From NCBI GenBank assembly GCA_014728785.1, contig WJKZ01000032.1, forward strand, positions 1 to 5,150: DNA of 5,150 bases, given 5' to 3'. The notes under the pieces are model-generated. The model had not been told where the DNA came from, made no database searches, and saw only the letters and a list, made by a program, of their open reading frames with translations. The stretch's first letter is position 1, and every line of letters begins with the position of its first letter. A program made the position numbers and the translations under genes. Of the stretch, positions 1-5,150 are shown piece after piece. The DNA is from Candidatus Omnitrophota bacterium (GTDB lineage Bacteria > Omnitrophota > Gorgyraeia > Duberdicusellales > 4484-171).

Positions 1-306
1 GATATAAGCTCTCTGCGCACGGCTTTAAAAATCTTAAAAGTTGCCCCCCTGGTTATATTTCCTCAGGGTACCAGAAGTCCTGACTTTTCCAGGATTCATT
101 CCGGCGTAGGGTTTCTTTGCAGAAAAACAAAACTGCCTGTAGTTATTGCCAGGATTTACGGCAGTGAGACTATCTTACCCCGGGGTGAGAAATTTTTTAA
201 GAGAGGAAGTATCCGGGTTATTTTTGCCGGCCTTGATGGTATAGATTACGAAGAAGATAAAGATACTATAAGCAGAAAAATAGCAGAAAAGATTGAAAAA
301 CTATAA
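1..306 (+). CDS. plsC: 1-acyl-glycerol-3-phosphate acyltransferase (PlsC/LPLAT family), C-terminal part
   Basis: Frame 1 is open from the first base to a TAA at 304-306 and gives 101 residues; the start lies off the left edge. Seen: the fragment contains FPQGTRS (fragment residues 20-26), which is block III of the PlsC family (usually FPEGTRS). It is followed by SGVGFLCRKTKLPVVIARIYG, matching block IV with its Pro-Val-Val core, then a basic ILPRGEKFFKRG stretch and a charged C-terminal helix ending in IEKL. Family knowledge: these membrane-associated enzymes transfer an acyl chain to the sn-2 position of lysophosphatidic acid to make phosphatidic acid. The catalytic NHxxxxD block I and block II would be upstream and cannot be checked. 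The block III Glu is Gln here, so substrate preference may differ. A gene for cytidylate kinase commonly precedes plsC-rpsA pairs, but this is not visible. Family assignment is firm; the exact acyl acceptor is not. Confidence 0.88.
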   Translation, partial: DISSLRTALKILKVAPLVIFPQGTRSPDFSRIHSGVGFLCRKTKLPVVIARIYGSETILPRGEKFFKRGSIRVIFAGLDGIDYEEDKDTISRKIAEKIEKL

Positions 307-331
307 AAATCAAGTACGATTTTACATTTTT
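306..331 (+). terminator. weak AT-rich hairpin after plsC, possible terminator
   Basis: Directly overlapping the plsC stop codon, AAAATC (306-311) can pair with GATTTT (318-323) around a six-base loop, and a run of five T (327-331) follows three bases later. The stem has only one G-C pair, so it would be an inefficient terminator at best. It is listed because it is the only stem-plus-T-run seen between plsC and the rpsA promoter. Confidence 0.22.
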
Positions 332-393
332 CAGGGTCAGTTGCCGCCCGCTTTATAATAGTATTAATTCCATTTAAGAGAATACTTTTATTA

Positions 394-422
394 TTGACAA
401 AGAATATTATTTGGGGGATAAT
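394..422 (+). promoter_or_regulatory. sigma-70 type promoter for rpsA(-tyrS)
   Basis: A perfect -35 box TTGACA (394-399) is followed after exactly 17 bases by GATAAT (417-422), which matches the TATAAT consensus at five of six positions. The expected transcription start is near 429, leaving a leader of roughly 27 bases that contains the ribosome binding site. This is the best promoter match in the window and fits a strongly expressed ribosomal protein gene. It also shows that rpsA can be transcribed apart from plsC. Confidence 0.78.
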
Positions 423-436
423 TGTACAAATTTTTT

Positions 437-445
437 AAAGGAGGA
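437..445 (+). promoter_or_regulatory. ribosome binding site that fixes the rpsA start
   Basis: AAAGGAGGA sits 10-11 bases before the ATG at 456. It lies downstream of the alternative in-frame TTG at 411 and only two bases before the in-frame TTG at 447, so neither of those can use it. The ATG is therefore the supported start. Confidence 0.85.
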
Positions 446-455
446 GTTGAGTGTA

Positions 456-2024
456 ATGAGTGATGTTTCTGCGGAGCTTAAAAATGCCTACTATGATTCA
501 ATTAAAGAATTGAAGGAGGGAGAAATAGTAAAGGGGAGAATAGTCGATTTAAACCCCAAAGAGGTAATAATTGATGTCGGTTATAAATCCGAAGGAGTTA
601 TACTCCGGGAGGAGTTTAAAGGCATAGATGTTAACAGCTTAGAAGAGGTAGAAGTATATATAGAAGACGTCGAAGACGAAGAGGGCAAGATAAATCTTTC
701 TTTCAGAAAAGCCAGGGAAACCCGCGGCTGGCTTACTCTTTCCAGTGAATACGATGAAGGTGATATTGTCGAAGGAAGCGTTAACCGGAAAGTAAAAGGC
801 GGTTATATGGTTAATGTTTTCGGTGTAGAAGGATTTTTGCCGCAAAGCCTTTCGTTTTTCAAAAACATGGATCCGGCGGAAGTTATGGGAGGTTCTTTTA
901 ATTTCCAGATAATTAAAATGAATAAACAGAAAGGTTCTTTTATAGTTTCACGCAAAGACGCTATAAAAGTAGAGAGAGAAGTTTCCCGCAAGAAAATATG
1001 GGAAACAATTGAAGAAGGCAAGAAAATGAAAGGGAGAATTAAAAGCATAACCAACTTCGGTGCCTTTATAGATTTAGGCGGTGTGGACGGTCTCCTGCAT
1101 ATTGCTGATATGAGCTGGAAAAAGATTACCCACCCTTCCGAAATTGTCGCTGTAGGGGATGAAGTACAGGTAATGGTTTTGAGATTTGACGAAGAGAAAG
1201 GAAAGATTTCTTTAGGTCTTAAACAAATGACCCCTGACCCCTGGGAAGATATAGAGAGCAAATTTCCTGTGGGTTCGGTAATCAAGGGGAGGATTACCAA
1301 TATCCAGAATTATGGGGTGTTCGTGGAGCTAGAGAAGGGTATCGAAGGCCTGGTGCATATAAGTGAAGTATCCTGGGCCAAAAGATTTATCAATCTGCAG
1401 GAAATGTTTGCTATAGGCGATACCATAGAGGTGAAAGTTATCGGCATAGATGTTAATGAAAGGAAGATTTCCTTGAGTATAAAACATCTGGAAAAAGACC
1501 CCTGGGAAGATGTAGAGAATATGGTTACTATAGACAGTGTAGTTAAAGGTAAGGTTTTTGGTTACGGTGAAGGATGTGCATACATTGAACTGGAAAACGG
1601 CCTTGAGGGAATTATATACAATGAAGATATTTCCTGGACAAGAAGAATTTCCCGGGCGCAGGAGGCTTTAAAGAGATTGCATACTTATGAATGGAAAGTT
1701 TTGGGTATAGACAGAAGCAATAGAAAAGTAATATTGGGAATGAAACAGTTAGAGAATGATCCCTGGCCTCAGATTATGGAAGAATACCCCGTAGGTAAAG
1801 TAGTAGAAGGAGAAATAGTTAAGATTACCGATTTCGGGGTATTTGTTAAAATAGACAAAGAAAAACAGCTGGAAGGGCTGGTTTTCTCCGGTGAAATAGA
1901 TAAAGAGTTGATGGAAAAGCTTAAGCCCGGTGAGAATCTCAAAGTCAAAATAATCAGAATCGACCCTGGTTCGGCAAAGATAGGTCTTTCAGCTAACATA
2001 GATGAACCCCGCGAGGAATCTTAA
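456..2024 (+). CDS. rpsA: 30S ribosomal protein S1, six S1 domains
   Basis: Encodes 522 residues from the ATG at 456, close to the 557-residue six-domain S1 of E. coli. S1 is an RNA-binding protein of the small subunit that helps capture and unfold mRNA for initiation. Six OB-fold S1 repeats lie at about residues 20-86, 99-169, 187-257, 271-344, 358-431 and 445-514. Domains 3 and 4 are the most canonical, with NFGAFIDL...GLLHIADMSW and NYGVFVEL...GLVHISEVSW carrying the aromatic and His RNA-contact residues. Domains 1 and 2 are divergent, as expected for the ribosome-docking half, and domain 5 has lost the usual aromatics (YGEGCAYIEL, IIYNEDISW). Linkers after domains 3, 4 and 5 share a DPW motif (261-263, 348-350, 435-437), and a 15-base stretch is identical at 1236-1250 and 1497-1511, 87 codons apart, reflecting internal duplication. 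The upstream TTG at 411 would add 15 residues but lies within the promoter, so it is rejected. The gene ends in TAA. Confidence 0.96.
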   Translation: MSDVSAELKNAYYDSIKELKEGEIVKGRIVDLNPKEVIIDVGYKSEGVILREEFKGIDVNSLEEVEVYIEDVEDEEGKINLSFRKARETRGWLTLSSEYDEGDIVEGSVNRKVKGGYMVNVFGVEGFLPQSLSFFKNMDPAEVMGGSFNFQIIKMNKQKGSFIVSRKDAIKVEREVSRKKIWETIEEGKKMKGRIKSITNFGAFIDLGGVDGLLHIADMSWKKITHPSEIVAVGDEVQVMVLRFDEEKGKISLGLKQMTPDPWEDIESKFPVGSVIKGRITNIQNYGVFVELEKGIEGLVHISEVSWAKRFINLQEMFAIGDTIEVKVIGIDVNERKISLSIKHLEKDPWEDVENMVTIDSVVKGKVFGYGEGCAYIELENGLEGIIYNEDISWTRRISRAQEALKRLHTYEWKVLGIDRSNRKVILGMKQLENDPWPQIMEEYPVGKVVEGEIVKITDFGVFVKIDKEKQLEGLVFSGEIDKELMEKLKPGENLKVKIIRIDPGSAKIGLSANIDEPREES

Positions 2025-2109
2025 TACAACCCATAAAGCTTTAAGAATTTAATATTTTTTCTTCCCGAATATTTTTTACAGGCAGGCTAATGGTAAAGGA
2101 GCCGGGTGA
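2025..2109 (+). other. rpsA-tyrS intergenic spacer with a 10-base direct repeat
   Basis: This 85-base AT-rich spacer contains the perfect palindrome TAAAGCTTTA (2034-2043) and two copies of AATATTTTTT (2051-2060 and 2068-2077), 17 bases apart. The palindrome has no loop and the T runs do not follow a GC-rich stem, so I do not call a terminator. There is no paired -35/-10 set at a suitable distance from tyrS. Confidence 0.5.
2095..2101 (+). promoter_or_regulatory. ribosome binding site for the GTG start of tyrS
   Basis: AAAGGAG is spaced eight bases from the GTG at 2110. A TGA (2107-2109) stands directly before that GTG in the same frame, so no upstream extension is possible. The next in-frame Met comes only after more than 130 codons, past the HLGH motif. 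The GTG is therefore the only credible start. Confidence 0.85.
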
Positions 2110-3312
2110 GTGGATAAAAGAATTGCCGAGCACCTAAAATTATTCAAAGAAAATACAGTTGATTTCCTCTGTGAAGAAGAAATTATTTCCAAATTAAAAA
2201 AAAGTTTCTCTTCCAAGAACCCCCTGAAACTTAAAATAGGTTTTGATCCCACCGCCAAAGACATTCATTTAGGTCATACCGTATTATTGCGCAAATTGCG
2301 AAAACTTCAGGATTCAGGACACAGGGTATATCTGATTATAGGAGATTTCACTGCCAGGATAGGGGATCCTTCCGGAAGGACCGCATTGAGGCCGGTTTTA
2401 AGTGATGAAGAGATAAAAGATAATGCTTCTACTTATACACAGCAGGCTTTCAAAATACTGGACAGGAAAAAGACAGAAATAATTTACAATAGCATATGGT
2501 ATAAAAATATGAAACTGACCGATTTTCTTTCCCTGCTTTCCTCCTATACCCTTGCCCGTATTCTTGAGAGGGATGACTTTTCTAAAAGGGTAAAAAATAA
2601 TAAGCCCTTAACTGTCCTGGAGATAATTTATCCCTTAATCCAGGGTTATGATTCCTGCAGGCTGGAAGCTGATGTTGAATTCGGCGGTACGGACCAGAAA
2701 TTCAATCTGATTGTGGGCAGGCACCTGCAGCAGGCGCTTGGCCAGGAACCCCAGGCAGTAATTACTATGCCTTTACTTATAGGGCTGGATGGAAACAACA
2801 AGATGTCCAAATCCTTAAATAATTATGTAGGCATTACCGAAAGTCCGAAAGAGATGTTCGGGAAACTTATGAGTATACCGGATAAGGTTATGTGGGAATA
2901 TTTTCGTCTCCTTACCGATTACTCTTTAGATAAGGCTCAAAAAATGCATCCTAAAGAAGCCAAGGAATCCCTTGCCAGGGAAATAGTGTCTTTCTATTAT
3001 AATGCTGAGGCGGCAGAAAGCCAGAAACAGGAGTTCAGAAGGGTTTTTTCCCGGAAAGAATTACCCTCTAAAATAAAAGAATACAGAGTAAAATCGGGAA
3101 AAATAGATTTGGTCGAGGTGCTGTATCAATCCGGTACGGTAACTTCAAAGAATGAGGCCCGGCGGCTCCTGAACCAGAAGGCAATTTCAGTGTCGCCCTC
3201 AAAAGAAGCAGATTATGAGCCGGTGGAGAGTCAGGAGCTGGAGATTAACGCTAAAGGTAAGGTTCTTAAAGTAGGGAAGAAGAGATTTCTTAAGTTAATT
3301 CCCCCTGACTGA
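2110..3312 (+). CDS. tyrS: tyrosine--tRNA ligase, type 2 (KMSKS-containing)
   Basis: Encodes 400 residues, the usual size of bacterial TyrRS. The cytoplasmic homodimeric class I enzyme activates tyrosine with ATP and charges tRNA-Tyr. Seen in order: an N-terminal helical segment; FDPTAKDIHLGH (45-56), with the class I HIGH motif as HLGH at 53-56; IGDFTARIGDPSGR (77-90); the tyrosine-pocket motif YPLIQGYDS (174-182) with Tyr174, Gln178 and Asp181; FGGTDQKFN (191-199) with Asp195 and Gln196; the intact loop KMSKS at 231-235; and a C-terminal S4-like RNA-binding domain at about 331-397 (SGTVTSKNEARRLLNQ). KMSKS, instead of the KFGKT/S form of E. coli-like enzymes, together with GDFTARIGDPSGR places it in the type-2 subfamily. 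No catalytic residue appears missing. It lies 85 bases after rpsA with no terminator or clear promoter between them, so cotranscription from the rpsA promoter is likely. I see no T-box leader upstream. Confidence 0.96.
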   Translation: MDKRIAEHLKLFKENTVDFLCEEEIISKLKKSFSSKNPLKLKIGFDPTAKDIHLGHTVLLRKLRKLQDSGHRVYLIIGDFTARIGDPSGRTALRPVLSDEEIKDNASTYTQQAFKILDRKKTEIIYNSIWYKNMKLTDFLSLLSSYTLARILERDDFSKRVKNNKPLTVLEIIYPLIQGYDSCRLEADVEFGGTDQKFNLIVGRHLQQALGQEPQAVITMPLLIGLDGNNKMSKSLNNYVGITESPKEMFGKLMSIPDKVMWEYFRLLTDYSLDKAQKMHPKEAKESLAREIVSFYYNAEAAESQKQEFRRVFSRKELPSKIKEYRVKSGKIDLVEVLYQSGTVTSKNEARRLLNQKAISVSPSKEADYEPVESQELEINAKGKVLKVGKKRFLKLIPPD

Positions 3313-3317
3313 TATTC

Positions 3318-3349
3318 AGGCCTTTTAAAAGCGATTTGTCTAAAGCCCT
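3318..3349 (+). terminator. imperfect hairpin just after tyrS, possible weak terminator
   Basis: AGGCCTTT (3318-3325) can pair with AAAGCCCT (3342-3349) with one C-C mismatch, closing a 16-base loop. It begins five bases after the tyrS stop, where a terminator would be expected. However, the sequence after it (TATATAGATTAA) is not a T run, so intrinsic termination is doubtful; processing or Rho-dependent ending is equally possible. Confidence 0.2.
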
Positions 3350-3473
3350 TATATAGATTAATATAAAAAAGTTAAAGTTTTTCTATCACGGCAGCAAATA
3401 TCGCAATCTTGAATCCATAAATTCTATAAATATAGTGTATCAGGTAAGTGCGCTTTGGGTCGATAAATACTCC

Positions 3474-3501
3474 TTGCATTTTATTAAACGGTTGTTATAA
3501 T
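3474..3501 (+). promoter_or_regulatory. extended -10 sigma-70 type promoter for gap-pgk
   Basis: TTGCAT (3474-3479, four of six matches to TTGACA) is followed after 16 bases by a perfect TATAAT (3496-3501). The -10 box is preceded by TG one base upstream (3493-3494), giving the extended -10 form TGnTATAAT. Transcription would start near 3508, with a leader of about 90 bases before gap. Its placement shows that gap-pgk has its own promoter and need not depend on tyrS read-through. Confidence 0.72.
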
Positions 3502-3519
3502 AAGGTTTCCCATACCTTA
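3501..3519 (+). promoter_or_regulatory. inverted repeat overlapping the gap transcription start, possible operator
   Basis: TAAGGT (3501-3506) and ACCTTA (3514-3519) form a perfect six-base inverted repeat with a seven-base centre, lying between the last base of the -10 box and about +12. A repressor bound there would block transcription. It does not match an operator I recognise (Rex, CcpA or CggR types), and six-base arms can arise by chance in AT-rich DNA. Confidence 0.25.
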
Positions 3520-3598
3520 ATATAATAAGATAATCAAACGTCTTTTTAGATTTTAGTTTTATAGGCAAAAATCCAGCTATAAGTGAGGAGGTAATATT

Positions 3599-4606
3599 AT
3601 GGGTATAAAAGTAGGGATTAATGGTTTTGGCAGAATAGGCAGACTGGTTTTGAGGTCGGTTTTAGAGAACAAGACAGAAGGTATAGATGTTTTGGCTGTT
3701 AATGATTTAACCGATGCCGCAACACTCGCTCATTTACTTAAATATGATTCTAACTTTGGAATCCTTGAAAATGAAGTCAAAAGTGAAGATAACGCTTTGG
3801 TGGTTGACGGCAAGAGAATAGAGGTCTTATCCCAGAAAGACCCTTCTCAGCTCCCCTGGTCTGATTTAGGGGTAGAGGTAGTCGTTGAATCGACAGGTAT
3901 TTTTAGAAACGCCGAAAAAGCCGGTCTCCATTTAAAAGCCGGAGCAAAAAAAGTTATAATTTCAGCGCCGGCCAAGGGAGGAGATGTATCTACTTTTGTT
4001 TTGGGCGTTAATGAAGAAAAATACGACCCTGCCAAAGATTCTGTGGTATCCAACGCTTCATGTACTACAAATTGTATAGCCCCGGTAGTTAAGGTTGTAC
4101 AGGATATTTTTGGAGTTAAAAAAGGGTTGATGACAACAATTCATTCTTATACGAATGACCAGAAAATTTTAGATTTTCCTCATAAGGATTTACGCAGGGC
4201 AAGAGCAGCAGCCGTATCAATGATACCTACTACTACCGGAGCAGCTAAAGCAGTGGGCCTTGTAATACCCGAGTTGAAGGGCAAGCTCGACGGCCTGGCA
4301 ATAAGAGTTCCTACACCTACAGTTTCTATAGTGGATGTAGTGTTACACCTGCAAAAGGAAGCCACGGCTGAGGAAGTAAATAGTGCCTTGAAAGATTCGG
4401 CTGACGGTAAATTAAAAGGTATTTTAGCAGTGAGTAAAGAACCGCTTGTTTCGGTAGATTTCAAAAAGAATCCCTTTTCTTCAATTGTAGATTTAGAACA
4501 GACCTATTGTATGGGGGATATGGTTAAAATACTCTCCTGGTACGATAACGAATGGGGTTATTCTTGTCGTCTGGTTGATTTGATTAAGTATATGATGAAT
4601 AACTAG
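3599..4606 (+). CDS. gap: glyceraldehyde-3-phosphate dehydrogenase, NAD-type
   Basis: Encodes 335 residues, full length for the family. The cytoplasmic tetramer oxidises and phosphorylates glyceraldehyde 3-phosphate to 1,3-bisphosphoglycerate, reversibly, in glycolysis. Seen: the N-terminal Rossmann motif INGFGRIGR (7-15); Asp36 in AVNDLTD, the residue that binds the adenosine ribose and favours NAD over NADP; STG and ISAPAKGGD; the active site SNASCTTNC with catalytic Cys155; His182 in TIHSYTNDQ as general base; [11 protein letters not shown] (195-205), [10 protein letters not shown] and VPTPTVS of the catalytic domain; and the C-terminal [15 protein letters not shown] (3587-3592) lies six bases before the ATG. 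Phe193 occupies the position that is Leu in the Bacillus NAD enzyme (DFP instead of DLP), but Pro194 is retained, so NAD use is still the better inference. The gene ends in two consecutive in-frame TAG codons (4604-4609). pgk follows after 50 bases. Confidence 0.97.
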   Translation: MGIKVGINGFGRIGRLVLRSVLENKTEGIDVLAVNDLTDAATLAHLLKYDSNFGILENEVKSEDNALVVDGKRIEVLSQKDPSQLPWSDLGVEVVVESTGIFRNAEKAGLHLKAGAKKVIISAPAKGGDVSTFVLGVNEEKYDPAKDSVVSNASCTTNCIAPVVKVVQDIFGVKKGLMTTIHSYTNDQKILDFPHKDLRRARAAAVSMIPTTTGAAKAVGLVIPELKGKLDGLAIRVPTPTVSIVDVVLHLQKEATAEEVNSALKDSADGKLKGILAVSKEPLVSVDFKKNPFSSIVDLEQTYCMGDMVKILSWYDNEWGYSCRLVDLIKYMMNN

Positions 4607-4656
4607 TAGTATCTGGCCAGGCTTGTTTATTACCGTTTGAATTAAGGAGAGGCATT

Positions 4657-5150
4657 ATGGATAAGAAATCGGTAAAAGATATTGATTTAAAAGGCAAATC
4701 TGTGTTAATGCGGGCAGATTTCAATGTTCCTCTGGACAAAGACGGAGGTGTCAGTGACGATAACAGGATAAAGGCCGCTTTACCTACCGTAAAATACATT
4801 ATTGGCAAAGGAGCAAAATTGATTCTGATGAGCCATCTGGGCCGGCCAAAAGGAGAAGTTAAACCTGAACTAAGCCTGAAGCCGGTTGGTGCGCGCTTGG
4901 GTGATTTGCTGGGCAAAGAGGTGAAGGTACTATCCGATTGTATAGGTGAGGCGGTTAAAGCCGAGGTTTCTTCCCTCAAGGGTGGAGAGATTATATTGCT
5001 GGAAAATTTGAGATTCCATAAAGAAGAAACTAAAAATGACCCCGGATTTGCCAAGGAATTAGCTTCTCTGGGAGATATTTTCGTTAATGACGCTTTCGGT
5101 ACCTGCCACAGAGCTCATGCTTCAACAGTGGGGGTAACTGAATATCTCCA
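4657..5150 (+). CDS. pgk: phosphoglycerate kinase, N-terminal part (runs off the right edge)
   Basis: An ATG at 4657, seven bases after AAGGAG (4644-4649), opens a frame that stays open to the window end, giving 164 complete codons of a protein normally near 390-400 residues. The cytoplasmic monomer transfers phosphate from 1,3-bisphosphoglycerate to ADP, making ATP and 3-phosphoglycerate. Seen in the N-terminal, phosphoglycerate-binding domain: [10 protein letters not shown] with Arg19, Asp21 and Asn23; SHLGRPKG (59-66) with His60 and Arg63; [11 protein letters not shown] (114-124) with Arg119; and [15 protein letters not shown] (143-157) with Arg152. All expected substrate-binding basic residues in this half are present. 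The nucleotide-binding C-terminal domain is outside the window. It is the second gene of the gap-pgk operon; no promoter or terminator is evident in the 50-base spacer, which holds only the palindrome CTGGCCAG (4613-4620). Confidence 0.96.
   Translation, partial: MDKKSVKDIDLKGKSVLMRADFNVPLDKDGGVSDDNRIKAALPTVKYIIGKGAKLILMSHLGRPKGEVKPELSLKPVGARLGDLLGKEVKVLSDCIGEAVKAEVSSLKGGEIILLENLRFHKEETKNDPGFAKELASLGDIFVNDAFGTCHRAHASTVGVTEYL

Larger units (their letters stand above)
3313..3598 (+). other. 286-base intergenic region upstream of the gap-pgk operon
   Basis: This is the longest non-coding stretch in the window. Its first half (3313-3470) holds only weak structure: an imperfect hairpin after tyrS, and a small inverted repeat CTATA-AA-TATAG at 3424-3435. 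Its second half holds the gap promoter, an inverted repeat at the start point and a T-rich leader with repeated TTTTAG units (3544-3561). I found no tRNA, known riboswitch or T-box pattern. A 35-codon reading frame runs antisense at 3372-3479 but has no ribosome binding site. Confidence 0.6.

Noticed and set aside
354..359. Perfect TATAAT box upstream of the called rpsA promoter
   Set aside because: At the proper spacing the upstream hexamer is TCAGGG, no TG extension precedes the box, and a far better promoter lies at 394-422.
803..1300. 165-codon open frame on the - strand inside rpsA
   Set aside because: It is the antisense shadow of a firmly identified S1 coding region, shows no recognisable domain and has no separate promoter context.
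2025..2109. T-box leader for tyrS
   Set aside because: The spacer is only 85 bases, lacks the conserved T-box sequence and has no terminator/antiterminator pair.
3400..3440. Stretch with CTTGAATCC resembling part of a tRNA T arm
   Set aside because: No acceptor stem, anticodon arm or D arm can be built around it on either strand.
3521..3526. Second perfect TATAAT in the gap leader as a separate promoter
   Set aside because: The nearest -35-like TTGTTA (3492-3497) is 23 bases away, too far, and no TG extension is present. It is kept only as part of the repeat noted in the findings.
4180..4464. 94-codon open frame on the - strand inside gap
   Set aside because: Shadow of GAPDH catalytic-domain codons; no independent support.
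4584..5054. 156-codon open frame on the - strand across the gap-pgk junction
   Set aside because: It is antisense to the well-conserved pgk start and its spacer; its translation is rich in Ser, Pro and Leu, as expected from reversed coding sequence, with no family motif.
1..5150. Mobile element, CRISPR array, phage or defence system
   Set aside because: No repeat-spacer pattern, transposase or integrase motif, or terminal inverted repeats were seen; almost the whole window is explained by housekeeping genes.

Overview
The window is ordinary bacterial housekeeping chromosome with every gene on the + strand. It holds the 3' end of a PlsC-type acyltransferase gene, a complete gene for ribosomal protein S1 (rpsA), a complete tyrosyl-tRNA synthetase gene (tyrS), a complete glyceraldehyde-3-phosphate dehydrogenase gene (gap) and the 5' part of a phosphoglycerate kinase gene (pgk), which runs off the right edge. 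The DNA is fairly AT-rich, start sites carry strong AGGAGG-like ribosome binding sites, and two promoters close to the sigma-70 consensus are visible.

Layout: positions 1-306 are plsC (C-terminal part only). Positions 307-455 are an intergenic stretch with a near-consensus promoter (394-422) and the rpsA ribosome binding site. rpsA is 456-2024, starting at the ATG at 456 and not at the upstream in-frame TTG at 411, which lies inside the promoter. tyrS is 2110-3312, starts with GTG and probably belongs to the rpsA transcript. Positions 3313-3598 are a 286-base gap holding an extended -10 promoter for the glycolytic genes, a small inverted repeat at its start point and a leader of about 90 bases. 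gap is 3599-4606, and pgk starts at 4657, so the two form a gap-pgk operon.

Function: the left half serves phospholipid synthesis and translation (PlsC, S1, TyrRS). The right half encodes two consecutive steps of lower glycolysis/gluconeogenesis: GAPDH makes 1,3-bisphosphoglycerate and PGK uses it to make ATP. The plsC-rpsA neighbourhood recalls the widespread cmk-plsC-rpsA arrangement, so cmk may lie to the left of the window (inference).

Organism: a bacterium. An S1 with six domains, the type-2 (KMSKS-containing) TyrRS and the low-to-moderate GC would fit an uncultured candidate-phylum lineage such as Omnitrophota or Elusimicrobiota better than a classical Firmicute, whose S1 usually has fewer domains. 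This is a weak inference from family features, not an identification. I found no mobile element, CRISPR array, tRNA, rRNA or defence system, and no convincing novel system. The points most worth checking are the gap upstream region, a short antisense reading frame inside it, and a Glu-to-Gln change in the PlsC glycerol-phosphate-binding motif.
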